Origin: Rhodocyclales bacterium
Lineage (GTDB): Bacteria; Pseudomonadota; Gammaproteobacteria; Burkholderiales; Rhodocyclaceae
Length of the DNA: 64,000 nucleotides
Reading direction: 5' to 3'
Assembly: GCA_016235165.1 (NCBI GenBank)
Contig: JACRLX010000046.1
Span: 1-64,000, forward strand
The notes beneath the pieces were generated by a model. The model was not told the origin of the DNA, searched no databases, and saw nothing but the letters and a program-made list of their open reading frames with translations. Below, piece by piece: positions 51,885 through 61,775 of the stretch. Made by a program: the position numbers and the translations under genes. Numbering within the stretch: the first letter of the stretch is position 1; each line of letters opens with the position of its first letter.

Positions 51885-53387
51885 ATGCGCCGATCCCGCT
51901 ACCTGCTGGCCCTCGATCAGGGCACCTCGAGTTCGCGCAGTATCGTCTTCGATGTCGACGGCGGCATCGTGGCCATGGCCCAGCGCGAGTTTCGCCAGTG
52001 GTTTCCACGGCCGGGCTGGGTCGAGCACGACCCCGTTGAAATCCGCGACAGCCAGCTTGCGACGGCGAGGGAAGCCCTGGCCAAGGCCGGCGTGCGCCCC
52101 AGCGAGGTCGCCGCGATCGGCATCACCAACCAGCGCGAAACCACGCTGCTGTGGAACCGGCTTACCGGCGAGCCGCTATGCAAGGCGATCGTGTGGCAGG
52201 ACCGCCGTACCGCGCAGGACTGCGCTGAGCTGGCCGCCCGCGGCCTGGCGGAAACCGTGCGCGCAAAGACCGGGCTGGTGCTCGACGCCTATTTCTCCGC
52301 CACCAAGCTGGCCTGGATGCTGGCCAACCTGCCTGGCGCGCGGGCCGCGGCCGAACGCGGCGAACTGGCCTTCGGCACCGTCGATACCTGGCTGTTGTGG
52401 AACCTCAGCGGCGGCGCCGTCCATGCGACGGACGTCAGCAATGCCTCGCGCACCCTGCTCTTCGACATTCATCGCAATTGCTGGGACGACGATCTGCTGG
52501 CCCTGTTCGGGCTGCCACCCTCGCTGCTGCCTGCAGTGTTTCCGTCGAGCCATGACTATGGCGAAACCGCCCCCGGAGTGTTCGACGCGCCGATCGCCAT
52601 CCGCGGCATCGCCGGCGACCAGCAGGCCGCGCTATTCGGCCAGGCCTGCTTTTCCGCCGGAATGGCAAAGAACACCTACGGCACCGGCTGCTTCACGCTG
52701 CTGAATACGGGTGAAACCTGCCTCGCCAGCCGCAACGGCCTGATCAGCACGAGCGCGGCGCAGATCGACTCGCGGCCGCAGTACGCACTCGAGGGCAGCG
52801 TATTCATCGGCGGCGCGGTGGTGCAATGGCTGCGCGACGGGCTGAAGGCGATCGATGCCAGCGCCGCGATTCAGGGACTTGCCGAAAGCGTGCCCGACAG
52901 CGGCGGAGTGGTTTTCGTCCCCGCCTTCACCGGACTCGGGGCGCCCTACTGGAAGCCGAATGCGCGCGGCGCCATCCTCGGGCTCACCCGTGGCACCGGC
53001 GTCGCCCACATCGCCCGCGCCGCGCTGGAAAGCATTGCCTTCCAGAGCGCCGCGCTGCTGCATGCCATGGGCCGCGACCTCGGCGACGGCAAGGGCATCA
53101 GCGAGCTGCGCGTGGATGGCGGCGCCAGCACCAACAACCTGCTGATGCAGTTCCAGGCCGACCTGCTGGGCATCCCCGTCGTGCGGCCACGGGTGATCGA
53201 GACCACGGCTCTGGGCGCCGCCTACCTGGCCGGATTGGCCAGCGGCGTGTATTCGGGAACCGATGAACTGGCAGCCCACTGGCAGGCGGAACGCACATTC
53301 GTCCCGACCTTGCCGAGGGAGCGCGCCGCCGAACTGATGCGGGCCTGGGAGCACGCCGTGGCGCAAACGACTCTGGAATCGCCGTAG
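51885..53387 (+). CDS. glpK: Glycerol kinase
   Basis: A 500-residue FGGY-family kinase that phosphorylates glycerol to sn-glycerol 3-phosphate. Motifs: [16 protein letters not shown] (phosphate 1), [19 protein letters not shown] (substrate region), IVWQDRRT, and [13 protein letters not shown] (adenosine region). ATG 51885 follows AAGGA. No glpF, glpD or glpR is nearby, so it stands as a single gene. Its stop codon lies inside a dispersed repeat (copy 3). Confidence 0.95.
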   Translation: MRRSRYLLALDQGTSSSRSIVFDVDGGIVAMAQREFRQWFPRPGWVEHDPVEIRDSQLATAREALAKAGVRPSEVAAIGITNQRETTLLWNRLTGEPLCKAIVWQDRRTAQDCAELAARGLAETVRAKTGLVLDAYFSATKLAWMLANLPGARAAAERGELAFGTVDTWLLWNLSGGAVHATDVSNASRTLLFDIHRNCWDDDLLALFGLPPSLLPAVFPSSHDYGETAPGVFDAPIAIRGIAGDQQAALFGQACFSAGMAKNTYGTGCFTLLNTGETCLASRNGLISTSAAQIDSRPQYALEGSVFIGGAVVQWLRDGLKAIDASAAIQGLAESVPDSGGVVFVPAFTGLGAPYWKPNARGAILGLTRGTGVAHIARAALESIAFQSAALLHAMGRDLGDGKGISELRVDGGASTNNLLMQFQADLLGIPVVRPRVIETTALGAAYLAGLASGVYSGTDELAAHWQAERTFVPTLPRERAAELMRAWEHAVAQTTLESP

Positions 53388-53403
53388 TACCAGCGCCGAC
53401 TTT
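53375..53403 (+). repeat. Dispersed repeat, copy 3
   Basis: This copy spans the convergent ends of glpK and paaY: the glpK stop (53385-53387) is inside it and the paaY stop (53403-53405) touches its right end. It matches copy 1 at 28 of 29 bases. It supplies the last codons of glpK. Confidence 0.78.
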
Positions 53404-54011
53404 CAGCCCTTCTCTCGCCGCGTTTCCGGCAGGGTTTTCAGCTCTGGCAATTGCAGCCGCTTGCGGTTGGGCTCGGCCACCGCCAGTGCTTCGGTTTCGA
53501 CCAGACCGGCGTGGCAGCGGCCCACCAGGTCGTGGTATACCGCCGTGCCGTGGATCTTCCAGTTCATCTCCAGTTCGGTCAGTTCGCGCATCAGCTTGGC
53601 CGGCGAACCGCCGGCCAGCATGCGCGGCGGAATTTCGAAGGCGGTCTTGACGAAGCTCTGCGCGGCAACGATGGCCGATTCGCCGACCACCGCCTTGTCC
53701 ATCACCACCGAATTCATGCCGACCATGCCGTTCCGGCGCACGATGCAGCCGTGCAGGATCGCGCCGTGGCCGATGTGGCCGTCCTCCTCGATAATGGTGT
53801 CGCTGTGCGGGAAGCCGTGCATCACGCAGCAGTCCTGAACATTGGCACCGGCGCCGATGAAGAGCCGGCCGAAGTCGCCGCGCAGGCTGGCGCAGGGGCC
53901 GATGTAGGCGCGCGGCCCGATGTGCACGTCGCCAATCAGAACCGCCGAAGGGTGAACATAGGCGGTGGGATCGACCACCGGCACGATGCCGTCGATGGCA
54001 TAGACTTTCAT
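53403..54011 (-). CDS. paaY: PaaY, left-handed beta-helix thioesterase/carbonic anhydrase-like
   Basis: A 202-residue hexapeptide-repeat protein of the gamma-carbonic anhydrase fold. Metal-ligand histidines are in CVMHGFPHSDT and GHIGHGAILHG. In phenylacetate degradation PaaY hydrolyses dead-end ring-CoA esters and protects the pathway. It is divergent from paaG with a 118-bp gap that probably holds both promoters. No PaaX/PaaR regulator is visible here. Confidence 0.92.
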   Translation of the reverse strand: MKVYAIDGIVPVVDPTAYVHPSAVLIGDVHIGPRAYIGPCASLRGDFGRLFIGAGANVQDCCVMHGFPHSDTIIEEDGHIGHGAILHGCIVRRNGMVGMNSVVMDKAVVGESAIVAAQSFVKTAFEIPPRMLAGGSPAKLMRELTELEMNWKIHGTAVYHDLVGRCHAGLVETEALAVAEPNRKRLQLPELKTLPETRREKG

Positions 54012-54129
54012 GCGTCAGGACCGTAGGAAGTGATACATTTCGATTCTAAACTAAGGCCGCCCGCTGTGTCAGAATGATGCGCTTCGCGATTTGCCACGGC
54101 CGCCAACAACAAACACGGAACCCCCGACC

Positions 54130-54918
54130 ATGAGCCAGCAGCATATCCTTTTCTCGCTCGATGCCGGCATCGCCCGCATCACCCTGAACCGTCCCGACCG
54201 CCTCAACAGCTTCAACGTCGACATGCACATGGAGCTGCGCGAGGCGATCGCCCGCAGCCGCGACGAGGGCGCCCGCGTGCTGCTGGTGACCGGGGCGGGA
54301 CGCGGCTTCTGCGCCGGCCAGGACCTCGCCGACCGCAATGTCTCGGCCGATGCCGCGCCCGTCGATCTTGGCTACACGATAGAAACCTGGTACCGGCCGC
54401 TGATCCTCAGCCTGCGCGCCCTGGAAATGCCCGTCATCTGCGCCGTGAATGGCGTCGCCGCCGGCGCCGGGGCGAGCATCGCGCTGGCCTGCGACATCGT
54501 GCTCGCCGCGCGCTCGGCCTCCTTCATCCAGGCTTTCTGCAAGCTGGGCCTGGTCCCCGATGCCGGCGGCACTTGGGCGCTGCCGCGCCTGGTCGGCAAC
54601 GCGCGCGCCATGGGCCTGGCCATGCTCGGCGAGAAGCTCTCGGCCGAGCAGGCCGAAAGTTGGGGCCTGATCTGGAAATGCCTCGACGACGACAAGCTGA
54701 TGGCGGAAGCGGAAAGACTTGCCCTGCACTTCAGCACCGCGCCGACCAAGGGCCTGGCGCGTACCAAGCAGGCGCTCTACGCCAGCGGCGGCAATACCCT
54801 GGAGCAACAGCTCGACCTCGAACGCGACTGCCAGCGCGAACTCGGCTTCGGCCCGGACTACCGCGAAGGCGTCGCCGCCTTCATGGAAAAGCGTCCCGCC
54901 AATTTCACGGGGAAATGA
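54130..54918 (+). CDS. paaG: 1,2-epoxyphenylacetyl-CoA isomerase
   Basis: A 262-residue enoyl-CoA hydratase/isomerase family enzyme that opens the epoxide of ring-1,2-epoxyphenylacetyl-CoA to oxepin-CoA. The oxyanion-hole regions are GAGRGFCAGQDLADR and NGVAAGAGASIALACDIVLAA. ATG 54130 matches the family start (MSQQHILF). It heads the plus-strand run paaG-paaI-paaJ with 1-bp and overlapping junctions. The ring epoxidase paaABCDE and paaK are not in the window. Confidence 0.92.
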   Translation: MSQQHILFSLDAGIARITLNRPDRLNSFNVDMHMELREAIARSRDEGARVLLVTGAGRGFCAGQDLADRNVSADAAPVDLGYTIETWYRPLILSLRALEMPVICAVNGVAAGAGASIALACDIVLAARSASFIQAFCKLGLVPDAGGTWALPRLVGNARAMGLAMLGEKLSAEQAESWGLIWKCLDDDKLMAEAERLALHFSTAPTKGLARTKQALYASGGNTLEQQLDLERDCQRELGFGPDYREGVAAFMEKRPANFTGK

Positions 54919-54919
54919 C

Positions 54920-55363
54920 ATGGCGCTGACTGCGCAACAAGTCGCCGAGCGCTGTACGGCCACCATGTGGCCCAACGACCACGCCGCCCAGGGCCTCGGC
55001 ATCGTGATCCGCGAAACCACGCCGGGTGGCGCGGTGGCCGAAATGAAAGTCCGGCAGGACATGGTGAACGGCCACGGCATCGCCCACGGCGGCTTCCTCT
55101 TCGCGCTGGCCGACACCACCTTTGCCTACGCCTGCAACAGCTTCAACCATTACACCGTGGCCGCTGGTGTAGACATCAACTTCATCGCTCCGGCCCACCT
55201 CGGCGATACACTGACAGCCGTCGGCCGCGCCCGCCACCAGGGCGGGCGCAGCGGTATTTACGACATCGAGGTCACGAACCAAGACGGCAGGATGATCGCC
55301 GTGTTTCGTGGCCGTTCCACCCGCATCAAGGGACATTTCTTCGACGAGGATTCAAACCAATGA
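54920..55363 (+). CDS. paaI: Hydroxyphenylacetyl-CoA thioesterase
   Basis: A 147-residue hot-dog thioesterase. The motif [20 protein letters not shown] contains the family HGG and catalytic Asp. PaaI removes CoA from hydroxylated phenylacetyl-CoA side products. It starts 1 bp after paaG and its stop overlaps paaJ (ATGA). Confidence 0.93.
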   Translation: MALTAQQVAERCTATMWPNDHAAQGLGIVIRETTPGGAVAEMKVRQDMVNGHGIAHGGFLFALADTTFAYACNSFNHYTVAAGVDINFIAPAHLGDTLTAVGRARHQGGRSGIYDIEVTNQDGRMIAVFRGRSTRIKGHFFDEDSNQ

Positions 55364-56580
55364 CGCAACAGGCCTTCATCTGCGACGCCATCCGTACTCC
55401 CATCGGCCGTTATGGCGGCACGCTCGCCGGCATCCGCACCGACGATCTCGCCGCCCTGCCGATCAAGGCGCTGATGGCGCGCAACCCGGGCGTGGACTGG
55501 AAACAGGTCGAGGATGTGATCTACGGCTGCGCCAACCAGGCCGGCGAAGACAACCGCAACGTGGCGCGCATGGCGGGCCTCTTGGCCGGCCTGCCGGTCG
55601 AAGTGCCGGGCGCCACCATCAACCGCCTGTGCGGTTCCGGCATGGATGCCGTCGGCACGGCCGCACGCGCCATCAAGGCCGGCGAGGCGACCCTGATGAT
55701 CGCCGGCGGCGTCGAGAGCATGAGCCGTGCGCCCTTCGTCATGCCCAAGGCGGAGAGCGCCTTTTCGCGCAGCAATGCGGTGTATGACACGACCATCGGC
55801 TGGCGCTTCGTCAACAAGCTGATGAAGGCGCAGTACGGCGTCGATTCGATGCCGGAAACGGCCGACAACGTCGCCGCCGATTTCAGCATCGAGCGCGCCG
55901 CCCAGGACGCCTTCGCCCTGCGCTCGCAACAGCGCTGGGGCGCGGCCAATACCGCCGGCATTTTCAAAAGCGAAATCGTCCCGGTCGAGATCGCGCAAAA
56001 GAAAGGCGAGCCGAAGGTCTTCGATACCGACGAGCACCCGCGCACCGACACCACGCTGGAACAACTGGCCAAGCTGAAGGGCATAAACAACAAACCCGGC
56101 GGCCCCGAGCTGACGGTCACCGCCGGCAACGCCTCGGGTGTGAACGACGGCGCCTGCGCCCTGCTGCTGGCATCGGAAGCCGCTGCCCGGGCCCACGGCC
56201 TGACACCGAAAGCGCGCGTGGTGGCGATGGCCACCGCCGGCGTGGCGCCGCGCATCATGGGCTTCGGCCCGGCGCCGGCGGTTAAGAAGTTGCTGGCCCA
56301 GACCGGCCTGACGCTTGAGCAGATGGACGTGATCGAGCTCAACGAAGCCTTTGCCGCGCAAGGCCTGGCGGTCACCCGCGACCTGGGCCTCGCCGACGAC
56401 GACCCGCGCGTCAATCCCAATGGCGGTGCCATCGCCATCGGCCATCCGCTGGGCATGAGCGGCGCCCGCCTGGTGACCACGGCGACGTATCAGTTGCAAC
56501 GCAGCGGCGGCCGCTACGCCTTGTGCACCATGTGCATCGGCGTCGGCCAGGGCATCGCGATCATCATCGAGAAGGTGTGA
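55360..56580 (+). CDS. paaJ: 3-oxoadipyl-CoA/3-oxo-5,6-dehydrosuberyl-CoA thiolase
   Basis: A 406-residue thiolase. The nucleophile cysteine is in [11 protein letters not shown] near residue 90, the catalytic His in [19 protein letters not shown], and the second Cys in [10 protein letters not shown]. Start [16 protein letters not shown] is typical. By operon position it is PaaJ of the phenylacetate pathway; a pcaF role in the beta-ketoadipate pathway is biochemically the same reaction. Confidence 0.92.
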   Translation: MTQQAFICDAIRTPIGRYGGTLAGIRTDDLAALPIKALMARNPGVDWKQVEDVIYGCANQAGEDNRNVARMAGLLAGLPVEVPGATINRLCGSGMDAVGTAARAIKAGEATLMIAGGVESMSRAPFVMPKAESAFSRSNAVYDTTIGWRFVNKLMKAQYGVDSMPETADNVAADFSIERAAQDAFALRSQQRWGAANTAGIFKSEIVPVEIAQKKGEPKVFDTDEHPRTDTTLEQLAKLKGINNKPGGPELTVTAGNASGVNDGACALLLASEAAARAHGLTPKARVVAMATAGVAPRIMGFGPAPAVKKLLAQTGLTLEQMDVIELNEAFAAQGLAVTRDLGLADDDPRVNPNGGAIAIGHPLGMSGARLVTTATYQLQRSGGRYALCTMCIGVGQGIAIIIEKV

Positions 56581-57326
56581 GCGCAGCCAGCGATCACTTC
56601 TCCGGCCACGCCGCGGCGTATGCCCGAGCGCGGCCGTCCTACCCGCCGGAACTCTTCGGCTGGCTGGCGCGGCAATGCGCCGGCCATGAACTGGCCTGGG
56701 ACTGCGGCACCGGCAACGGCCAGGCTGCGCGCGCGCTGGCCGGGCATTTCGCACGCGTCCATGCCACCGACCTCTCGGCCGAACAGATCGCCCAGGCGAG
56801 GCCCGACCCGCGCATCAGCTACCTGGCCGCGCCGGCCGAACATAGCGGCCTGCCGGATGCCTGCTGCGACCTCGTCACCGTCGCCCAGGCCCTGCACTGG
56901 TTCGCCGACGACGCCTTCTACACCGAGGTTCGGCGGGTGCTGAAGCCTGGTGGCGTGCTCGCCGCCTGGACCTACACGCTGCTGCAAGGCGAACCGGAGC
57001 TGAATGCCATCGTCGAGGACTTCTACCGCAATACCATCGGCCCCTGGTGGCCGCCGGAACGGCGCTGGGTGGACCTCGGCTACCGCGAGATGCCCTTCCC
57101 ATTCGAAGAAGTCCCCGCGCCGGGCTTCGAGATCCGCCTCGAATGGCGGCTGGACGACCTGCTGGCCTATCTGCGCACCTGGTCGGCGACACAGCGTTAC
57201 ATCAAGGAACGCGGTAGTGATCCCTGTGTCGAACTCGGCGTGCGCCTGCGGCAGGTCTGGCCGGAGCCGCAGGCCCTGAAAGCCATCGCCTGGCCCATCG
57301 CCTTGCGCTGCGGGAGGAAAGCATGA
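56577..57326 (+). CDS. SAM-dependent methyltransferase, class I
   Basis: A 249-residue protein starting at GTG that overlaps the paaJ stop by 4 bp. The SAM motif is [19 protein letters not shown] near residue 40, then [16 protein letters not shown] and [13 protein letters not shown]. It resembles Methyltransf_11/trans-aconitate-methyltransferase-like proteins. It is translationally coupled to both paaJ and msrA, but no link to phenylacetate metabolism is known to me. Confidence 0.82.
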   Translation: MSAASDHFSGHAAAYARARPSYPPELFGWLARQCAGHELAWDCGTGNGQAARALAGHFARVHATDLSAEQIAQARPDPRISYLAAPAEHSGLPDACCDLVTVAQALHWFADDAFYTEVRRVLKPGGVLAAWTYTLLQGEPELNAIVEDFYRNTIGPWWPPERRWVDLGYREMPFPFEEVPAPGFEIRLEWRLDDLLAYLRTWSATQRYIKERGSDPCVELGVRLRQVWPEPQALKAIAWPIALRCGRKA

Positions 57327-57862
57327 GTACCGAGATCGCAACCCTGGGTGGCGGCTGTTTCTGGTGCCTGGAAGCCGCCTTCGTGCAGTTGAAGGGCGTC
57401 GAATCGGCGATCTCCGGCTATGCCGGCGGCATGACGCAGAACCCCGACTACCACGGTGTCTGTACCGGGCGCAGCGGGCACGCCGAGGTGGTCGAAGTCC
57501 GCTTCGACCCGGCGCTGATCGACTACCGCAGCCTGCTGACGGCCTTCTTCGCCATCCATGATCCGACCACGCTGAACCGACAGGGCGGCGATATCGGCAG
57601 CCAGTACCGTTCGGTGATCTTCACCCATGGCGCGGAGCAGGAGCGCATTGCTCTTGACCTGATCGCAGAACTCACCGCACAGAAGATCTGGCCCAATCCC
57701 ATCGTCACCGCCGTATTACCAGCGCCGACTTTCTGGCGCGCCGAGGACTACCACCAGAACTACTACGCCAACAATCCGAATCAGGGCTATTGCCTGGCCG
57801 TGGTGGCGCCCAAGGCGGCGAAGCTGCGCAAGGTTTTTGCGGGGCGCCTCAAAGGCGGCTGA
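57323..57862 (+). CDS. msrA: Peptide-methionine (S)-S-oxide reductase
   Basis: A 179-residue repair enzyme for oxidised methionine. The catalytic motif GGGCFWCLEAAF is at residues 9-20 and AEDYHQNYY near residue 138 completes the active site. The family stretch PAPTFWRAEDYHQ is encoded in part by a sequence identical to the dispersed repeat (57707-57732). It overlaps the previous gene by 4 bp. Confidence 0.95.
   Translation: MSTEIATLGGGCFWCLEAAFVQLKGVESAISGYAGGMTQNPDYHGVCTGRSGHAEVVEVRFDPALIDYRSLLTAFFAIHDPTTLNRQGGDIGSQYRSVIFTHGAEQERIALDLIAELTAQKIWPNPIVTAVLPAPTFWRAEDYHQNYYANNPNQGYCLAVVAPKAAKLRKVFAGRLKGG
57707..57732 (+). repeat. Dispersed repeat-like sequence inside msrA (copy 4)
   Basis: CGCCGTATTACCAGCG and the following CCGACTTT match the dispersed repeat at all but two bases. 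Here it is read in frame as AVLPAPTF, a stretch that fits msrA homologues, so it may be an ancestral source or an accidental look-alike of the repeat rather than an insertion. Confidence 0.55.
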
Positions 57863-57863
57863 A

Positions 57864-58511
57864 CTACTCCGCGTCCGGCTGCTCGGCCGGTACCGACCTG
57901 GCAAAAGCCGGCAGGGTCAGGCAGTGCTGGTGGATGCGCATCACAGTCGGCACGTGGTCGAGGCGGCAATTGAAGCGCTGGGCGTTGAAGATCTGCGGCA
58001 CCAGCACCACGTCGGCCAGGGTCGGCATCTCACCGTGACAATAGGTGCCGGTGCGCCCATCTCCGGACAGCATGGCGTCCACCGTGGCCAGCCCGGTTTC
58101 GACCCAATGCCGGTACCAGACGTTTTTCTGGTCTTCGCTGACGCCCAGCGTCTTGCTCAGGTAAGCCAGCACGCGCAGGTTGTTGAGCGGGTGGATCTCG
58201 CAGGCAATCGACAAGGCCAGCGCGCGCACCCTTGCCCGACCGGCGGCGTCCGCCGGCAACAACGGCGGCTCGGGGCGGGTCTCGTCCAGGTATTCGATGA
58301 TGGCCAGGGACTGTGTCAGCAACTGGCCCGCGTCGTCTTCCAGCACCGGCACCAGCGCGGCCGGGTTCTTGGCCCTGAAATCGGCGGCGAACTGCTGCCC
58401 GCCTTCCTTGACCAGATGCACCGGAATGTAATCGTAGGACAGCCCCTTCAGCGCCAAGGCAATGCGCACGCGAAAACTGGCCGAACTGCGAAAGTAGCTG
58501 TAGAGCTTCAT
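57864..58511 (-). CDS. maiA: Maleylacetoacetate isomerase (zeta-class glutathione transferase)
   Basis: A 215-residue protein with the zeta-class active site SSASFRVRIALALKG at residues 9-23 and the GSH-site stretch LTQSLAIIEYLDET. It isomerises maleylacetoacetate or maleylpyruvate in homogentisate or gentisate breakdown. Its stop is 2 bp from the msrA end (convergent). A fumarylacetoacetase-type hydrolase at 59964 would act next. Confidence 0.92.
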   Translation of the reverse strand: MKLYSYFRSSASFRVRIALALKGLSYDYIPVHLVKEGGQQFAADFRAKNPAALVPVLEDDAGQLLTQSLAIIEYLDETRPEPPLLPADAAGRARVRALALSIACEIHPLNNLRVLAYLSKTLGVSEDQKNVWYRHWVETGLATVDAMLSGDGRTGTYCHGEMPTLADVVLVPQIFNAQRFNCRLDHVPTVMRIHQHCLTLPAFARSVPAEQPDAE

Positions 58512-58620
58512 GGATGTCCCCTGAATGGATAATTGGGGGGCTTGGAGAGGCCTGATCAGGCGAAAGCCGGCTTCAATGCTGGTACTAGAATAGCAGCACT
58601 TTCGCGCTCTTCGGGACCGT

Positions 58621-59979
58621 ATGCCGAACTCGCTGGCCACCCTGTCGTCGTGCTGCCGGATGCGCGCCGGACGCTGGGCACTGGTGCTTTTGCTGGTGCC
58701 CGGATTTGCGTTCGGCGCCGCCACCGGCGGCGAACTCAAGCGCAGCGACAGCCTCGACATGCGTCGCGCCGGCAGGGTTACCGAGGACGAACGCGCCGTG
58801 CTCCGCATCGAGTGGCGTGCCGGCATGAGCGGCGTCGATCAGGATCGCAGCCTGCAGGATATGCTGGCCAAGCTGCGGCAGATGGAAAGCACTGCCGACG
58901 CCGTTGGCCAGGTATTCCGCAGCCTGCCCGCCGAGAATCGCGCCGCCAAGCCCAAGCCCGTATCCGCACCCGCTGGCATGGCACCCGAGCCGGCAGTCGA
59001 GGAAGGACCCAACTGGCGCTTGATGGCCGGCAACCTGATGGCGCTGATCCTGGTGGCAATCTGGTGGTCGAATCGACGCAAGACCCAGCGCCAAACGGCA
59101 GCCCTCGAAGCCAAGCTGGCGGCCAAGGCCAGGGAAGAGGCCGCGATCAAGGCAAGCGGTCCGATGCCGAAATTTTCCGACTTCCCGTCGCCACCGATCG
59201 AAACCGTCGAAGCATTGGATTGGACTCAGCCAGACGACCGGGGTGAGCCAAGGCTTGCGCCCGAGCCAGTGCCGGTGGAAACGCCACCGTCCATCGATCT
59301 GCCTTCTGTCACCGGACCGGATGTCGAACAGGCATCCACCGGCGAATCCAACACCAATTCGATGCCTCCGATACACCAAGCCGCGGAAGCGCCTGCCCTT
59401 GCGCCATCCCCGGAAATCGATTTCGTGCTGGAGGAAGCCGATCCGGCAACCGTGGTGCCCGAACCGCCGCGCCGTGAACACAGCCTTGCCGAAACAGTTC
59501 CAGCAAGTGGCGAAACGGGAAAAAAGAATCTCGAACCAACGCTGCAACTCGCCGAAATCATGCTGTCGATGGGTCTTGAGCAAGGCGCGGCGCAGGCCCT
59601 CGTGGAGTACACCGAGGCCAATCCACGCGATGCCATTTATCACATGCTCAAGCTGCTGGGCATTTACCGCAAGCGCGGGCTGCACCAGGAATTCCAGGAA
59701 ACCGCGGAGAAACTGCGCAAGAACTTCAACATCCAGGCCGAGGACTGGTCCGCCGCCGGCGGCAGCGAAGCGCCGACGCTGGAAAGATTCTCGCGCGTCG
59801 CCGAGCATGTGCAATCGATCTGGGCCCAGCCCGAGGAATGCATCGGCTATTTGCGACGCCTCCTCGAAGACAACCGCGACGGGGCCCGCGCCGGCTTTCC
59901 GCAATCGGTGGCCGAGGAGATCCTGCTGCTGGTGGAAATCCTCAAGCAGACTTCCGGCGCCGATCAGGACGCGGCGTAG
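58621..59979 (+). CDS. FimV-like membrane protein
   Basis: A 452-residue protein (439 if ATG 58660 is used). It has a hydrophobic N-terminus (WALVLLLVPGFAFG), a second membrane segment (LMAGNLMALILVAIWW, near residue 140), a Pro/Glu-rich cytoplasmic linker, and a C-terminal helical domain with LQLAEIMLSMGLEQGAAQAL and LLGIYRKRGLHQEFQETAEKL. This two-part layout resembles FimV/TspA proteins of pilus and polar organisation, but LysM is not seen. It overlaps the convergent hydrolase gene by 16 bp. Confidence 0.6.
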   Translation: MPNSLATLSSCCRMRAGRWALVLLLVPGFAFGAATGGELKRSDSLDMRRAGRVTEDERAVLRIEWRAGMSGVDQDRSLQDMLAKLRQMESTADAVGQVFRSLPAENRAAKPKPVSAPAGMAPEPAVEEGPNWRLMAGNLMALILVAIWWSNRRKTQRQTAALEAKLAAKAREEAAIKASGPMPKFSDFPSPPIETVEALDWTQPDDRGEPRLAPEPVPVETPPSIDLPSVTGPDVEQASTGESNTNSMPPIHQAAEAPALAPSPEIDFVLEEADPATVVPEPPRREHSLAETVPASGETGKKNLEPTLQLAEIMLSMGLEQGAAQALVEYTEANPRDAIYHMLKLLGIYRKRGLHQEFQETAEKLRKNFNIQAEDWSAAGGSEAPTLERFSRVAEHVQSIWAQPEECIGYLRRLLEDNRDGARAGFPQSVAEEILLLVEILKQTSGADQDAA

Positions 59980-60983
59980 CGCTCCACCCGTTGTTCGATG
60001 GCGCCGAAGATGCTATTGCCATCGTCATCGAGCATTTCGATGCGGACACGGTCGCCGAAGCGCATGAAGGGTGTTTGCGGCTTGCCCTGGGCTATGGTTT
60101 CGTACATGCGCAGCTCGGCCAGGCAGCAATAGCCGACGCCACCATTGGCCACCGAGGAACCGAACAGGCTTCCCTGCTTGTTCGACACCGTCCCGGAACC
60201 GACGATGGAGCCGGCCTCGATCTCGCGCGTCTTCGCCAGATGCGCGACCAGTTGCGGAAAGTCGAAGATCATATCTACGCCGGCGTTCGGCCTGCCGAAG
60301 GCGCTGCCGTTGAGATCGACCCGCAAAGGCAGATGCGCCTTGCCCTCGCGCCATGCCGCGCCCAGTTCGTCGGGCGTCACCGCCACCGGGGAGAAGGCCG
60401 TCGCCGGCTTGGACTGGAGGAAGCCGAAGCCCTTGGCCAGTTCCGCCGGGATCAGGTTGCGCAGGCTGACGTCATTGACCAGCATTAGCAAGCGGATCTG
60501 CGTCGCGCATGCGGCGGTTGCCGCGCCCATAGGCAGGTCGCCGGTGATCACGGCGACCTCGGCCTCGAAGTCGATGCCCCAAGCCTCGTCATGCGCGAAA
60601 ATCGGATCGCAGGGTCCGATGAAGCTGTCGGAGCCGCCCTGGTACATCAGCGGATCGGTCCACAACTCGGACGGCATCTCGGCATTGCGCGCCTTCCTCA
60701 CCAGCTCGATGTGATTGACATAAGCCGAGCCGTCGGCCCACTGGTAGGCACGCGGCAGCGGGCTATGGCAGGCCTTCGGATCGAAGGGCTCGGCATGGCG
60801 CGCGGCGCCGTGGTTGAGCGCCTCATACACGGCGGCAAGTTGCGGCGCCCTGGCCTGCCAGTCGTCGAGCGCGGCTTGCAGCGTCGGCGCGATGTCCGCC
60901 ACCGTCTGGCAGCGCGCCAGATCGCGGCTGACCACCACCAGCGTGCCGTCGCGGCCACCGCGCTTGAGGGTCGCCAGCTTCAT
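59964..60983 (-). CDS. Fumarylacetoacetate hydrolase family protein
   Basis: A 339-residue FAH-family hydrolase that cleaves a C-C bond in fumarylacetoacetate-type substrates. The metal and substrate region is present: YQGGSDSFIGP, WGIDFEAEVAVITGDLP, LMLVNDVSLRNLIPAE, and VGSGTVSNKQG. Its start overlaps the VOC gene stop by 4 bp. Length and layout fit bacterial fumarylacetoacetases better than fumarylpyruvate hydrolases (about 230 residues). Confidence 0.9.
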   Translation of the reverse strand: MKLATLKRGGRDGTLVVVSRDLARCQTVADIAPTLQAALDDWQARAPQLAAVYEALNHGAARHAEPFDPKACHSPLPRAYQWADGSAYVNHIELVRKARNAEMPSELWTDPLMYQGGSDSFIGPCDPIFAHDEAWGIDFEAEVAVITGDLPMGAATAACATQIRLLMLVNDVSLRNLIPAELAKGFGFLQSKPATAFSPVAVTPDELGAAWREGKAHLPLRVDLNGSAFGRPNAGVDMIFDFPQLVAHLAKTREIEAGSIVGSGTVSNKQGSLFGSSVANGGVGYCCLAELRMYETIAQGKPQTPFMRFGDRVRIEMLDDDGNSIFGAIEQRVERYAAS

Positions 60984-61537
60984 GTCTTTCCCCAGCTCTT
61001 GTAGCTGCCGTCATGCATCCAGCGTGCATGCTGGGGCGCCTTCTTCGTTACCGCCCATTCGTTGATCATGTCCCACTTGACCTCGTCGAGCCGCCGCATC
61101 ATCTCGGGCGTATCGGTGTTGAAGGCCAGTTCGAGGCGGTGGCCGCTGGGATCGAAGAAGTAGATCGACTGGAACAGCGCGTGATCGGTCGGCCCCACCA
61201 CTGCTATGCCATCCGCTTCAAGGCGCGCCTTGGCGGCGAGCAATTCCTCCATCGAGCCGACTTCGAGGGCCAGATGCTGGGTCCACGCCGGCGTGTTGGG
61301 ATCGCGGCCCATTTTCGGCTGTGTCGGCAACTCGAAGAAGGCGAGGATGTTGCCGCCGCCGGCATCGAGAAAGACGTGCATGTAGGGATCGGGCTCGCCG
61401 GTTGAGGGCACCGCATCCTCGGCGATGGCGAGGATGAATTTCATGCCCAGGTGCTTGCCGTACCACTCGACAGTTTCCTTGGCATCCCCGCAACGATAGG
61501 CGACGTGATGGATCTTGCGGATCAGATTGGCAGGCAT
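60980..61537 (-). CDS. VOC (glyoxalase/extradiol-fold) protein in an aromatic operon
   Basis: A 185-residue protein of the vicinal oxygen chelate fold. RKIHHVAYRCGDAKETVEWYGKHLGM starts the first module, HVFLDAGGGNILAFF and QHLALEVGSMEEL lead to FFDPSGHRLELAFN, giving possible metal ligands His10, His85-like and Glu. It lies 2 bp after DUF2783. It may be a ring-cleaving dioxygenase or an isomerase; sequence does not decide. Confidence 0.8.
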   Translation of the reverse strand: MPANLIRKIHHVAYRCGDAKETVEWYGKHLGMKFILAIAEDAVPSTGEPDPYMHVFLDAGGGNILAFFELPTQPKMGRDPNTPAWTQHLALEVGSMEELLAAKARLEADGIAVVGPTDHALFQSIYFFDPSGHRLELAFNTDTPEMMRRLDEVKWDMINEWAVTKKAPQHARWMHDGSYKSWGKT

Positions 61538-61539
61538 GT

Positions 61540-61764
61540 TCAGACTCCTTCGCGGGCGATGGCCAGGGCTTCGCGCAGCGTGCCGATGTCGCCGATGTGG
61601 TTGGCCAGCAGCAGGATTAGCCGCGCGTTGAGCAGTTCCGACTGCTCGTCGGACAGGTCGCGGTGCGCATTGATCAGGCTTTCGTAGAAGTCGTCGCCCG
61701 GCGTATAGGCGACGAAATAGCGCTTGCCGGCTTCGGCCAGGTTCGGTTTCAGGTTGAGGGCCAT
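61540..61764 (-). CDS. Small DUF2783-type protein
   Basis: A 74-residue protein without membrane segments or cysteines: MALNLKPNLAEAGKRYF, then YESLINAHRDLSDEQSEL and LLLANHIGDIGTLREAL. It resembles the DUF2783 family often encoded beside aromatic hydroxylases. It lies between the VOC gene and the FAD hydroxylase with gaps of 2 and 11 bp. Function unknown. Confidence 0.78.
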   Translation of the reverse strand: MALNLKPNLAEAGKRYFVAYTPGDDFYESLINAHRDLSDEQSELLNARLILLLANHIGDIGTLREALAIAREGV

Positions 61765-61775
61765 CGGATTTCCTT

